From Lachnospiraceae bacterium (GTDB taxonomy: Bacteria; Bacillota; Clostridia; Lachnospirales; Lachnospiraceae), in contig SVEW01000061.1 of NCBI GenBank assembly GCA_015057205.1, positions 1 to 13,690 of the forward strand: a DNA stretch of 13,690 nt. Direction: 5' to 3'. Below are positions 13,476-13,690 of the stretch, in pieces. The stretch's first letter is position 1; the number at the start of each line of letters is the position of its first letter. The notes below the pieces were generated by a model. It was not told the origin of the DNA and did no database searches. It was given only the letters and a program-made list of their open reading frames with translations. The translations under genes and the position numbers were made by a program.

Positions 13476-13690
13476 CTATTCTTCTACTCCAACAACCTCT
13501 CCGTACAAAAGCACTGCATTGCGCACACAATCTTCGCAAGCGCACAGTGGCTTTCCGTCGGTTACGGCTTTCAATTCTTTACACTTTATGGCACCGCAAC
13601 GGTTCTTAAATCCTTCCTGAATCTGCCGGGTCAACTGCAAGGTTCCGTTTCCTTCGGACTTCAATCCTGCCACCATACCTACGCCAATCA
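13476..13690 (-). CDS. C_GCAxxG_C_C-type putative redox protein, C-terminal part, cut by window edge
   Basis: The frame is open to the right edge and ends at TAG 13476-13478, giving about 71 residues: IGVGMVAGLKSEGNGTLQLT, then EGFKNRCGAIKCKELKAVTD, then CACEDCVRNAVLLYGEVVG. The spacing FK-R-GAI-C-EL followed by C..CV..A fits the C-terminal half of the C_GCAxxG_C_C family, small proteins with conserved Cys thought to be redox-active or metal-binding. An ATG at 13676 lies inside the domain and is not the true start; the family's first Cys motif would be beyond the edge. It lies 75 bases before the flavoprotein start and is likely in the same operon, which supports a redox role for both. Confidence 0.75.
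   Translation of the reverse strand, partial: IGVGMVAGLKSEGNGTLQLTRQIQEGFKNRCGAIKCKELKAVTDGKPLCACEDCVRNAVLLYGEVVGVEE

Overview
The window looks like a piece of a low-to-moderate GC Firmicutes chromosome, most likely a gut-type member of the Lachnospiraceae (Clostridia). The reasons are purine-rich Shine-Dalgarno sites (AAGGAG/GGAGG) in front of nearly every gene, extended -10 promoters (TGnTATAAT), and the gene set: GH2 glycosidase, small FMN-binding protein, C_GCAxxG_C_C redox protein, MATE exporter and Xre-TPR regulator. The assignment is inference. Almost all genes lie on the minus strand.

Reading the minus strand from the right end: 13476-13690 is the C-terminal part of a C_GCAxxG_C_C-type cysteine protein, followed by a pyridoxamine-phosphate-oxidase-like flavoprotein (12963-13400) ending in a strong hairpin. 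A 400-base non-coding stretch follows (12565-12962) with an unusual ACGTA motif spaced about every 32 bases. On the plus strand, 11869-12564 is a 5'-truncated MATE transporter (C-terminal lobe only) with its own terminator.

The most interesting part is 7369-11844. A 587-residue regulator with two Xre-type HTH domains and TPR-like helical repeats (10018-11781, minus) faces, tail to tail, a 50-codon gene for a short secreted peptide (9844-9996, plus). This arrangement recalls RNPP-type peptide/receptor pairs (Rgg, PlcR, PrgX, Rap families). Divergent from the peptide gene is a run of four small secreted or membrane proteins of unknown function (9646 to 7622, minus). A perfect 23-bp inverted repeat sits exactly between the two divergent promoters. 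The run carries scars: a duplicated, internally deleted copy of one of its genes (9134-9226) and a frameshifted piece of another gene (8948-9131). It ends in a 60-nt near-perfect dyad.

From 7368 to 1573 there is a tight five-gene operon: WbqC-like protein, GT2 glycosyltransferase, ATP-grasp ligase, VioA/FdtB-like sugar aminotransferase and ABC exporter. It has a clear promoter (7429-7457), gaps of 3-11 bases between genes, and a terminator (1537-1566). It plausibly makes and exports, or adds to a surface glycan, an N-acylated amino-sugar compound; the product is unknown. Beyond it, a TetR repressor and a GH2 beta-galactosidase-like enzyme (cut by the left edge) form an operon whose promoter is spanned by an AGTTTCC/GGAAACT dyad, a likely autoregulatory operator.
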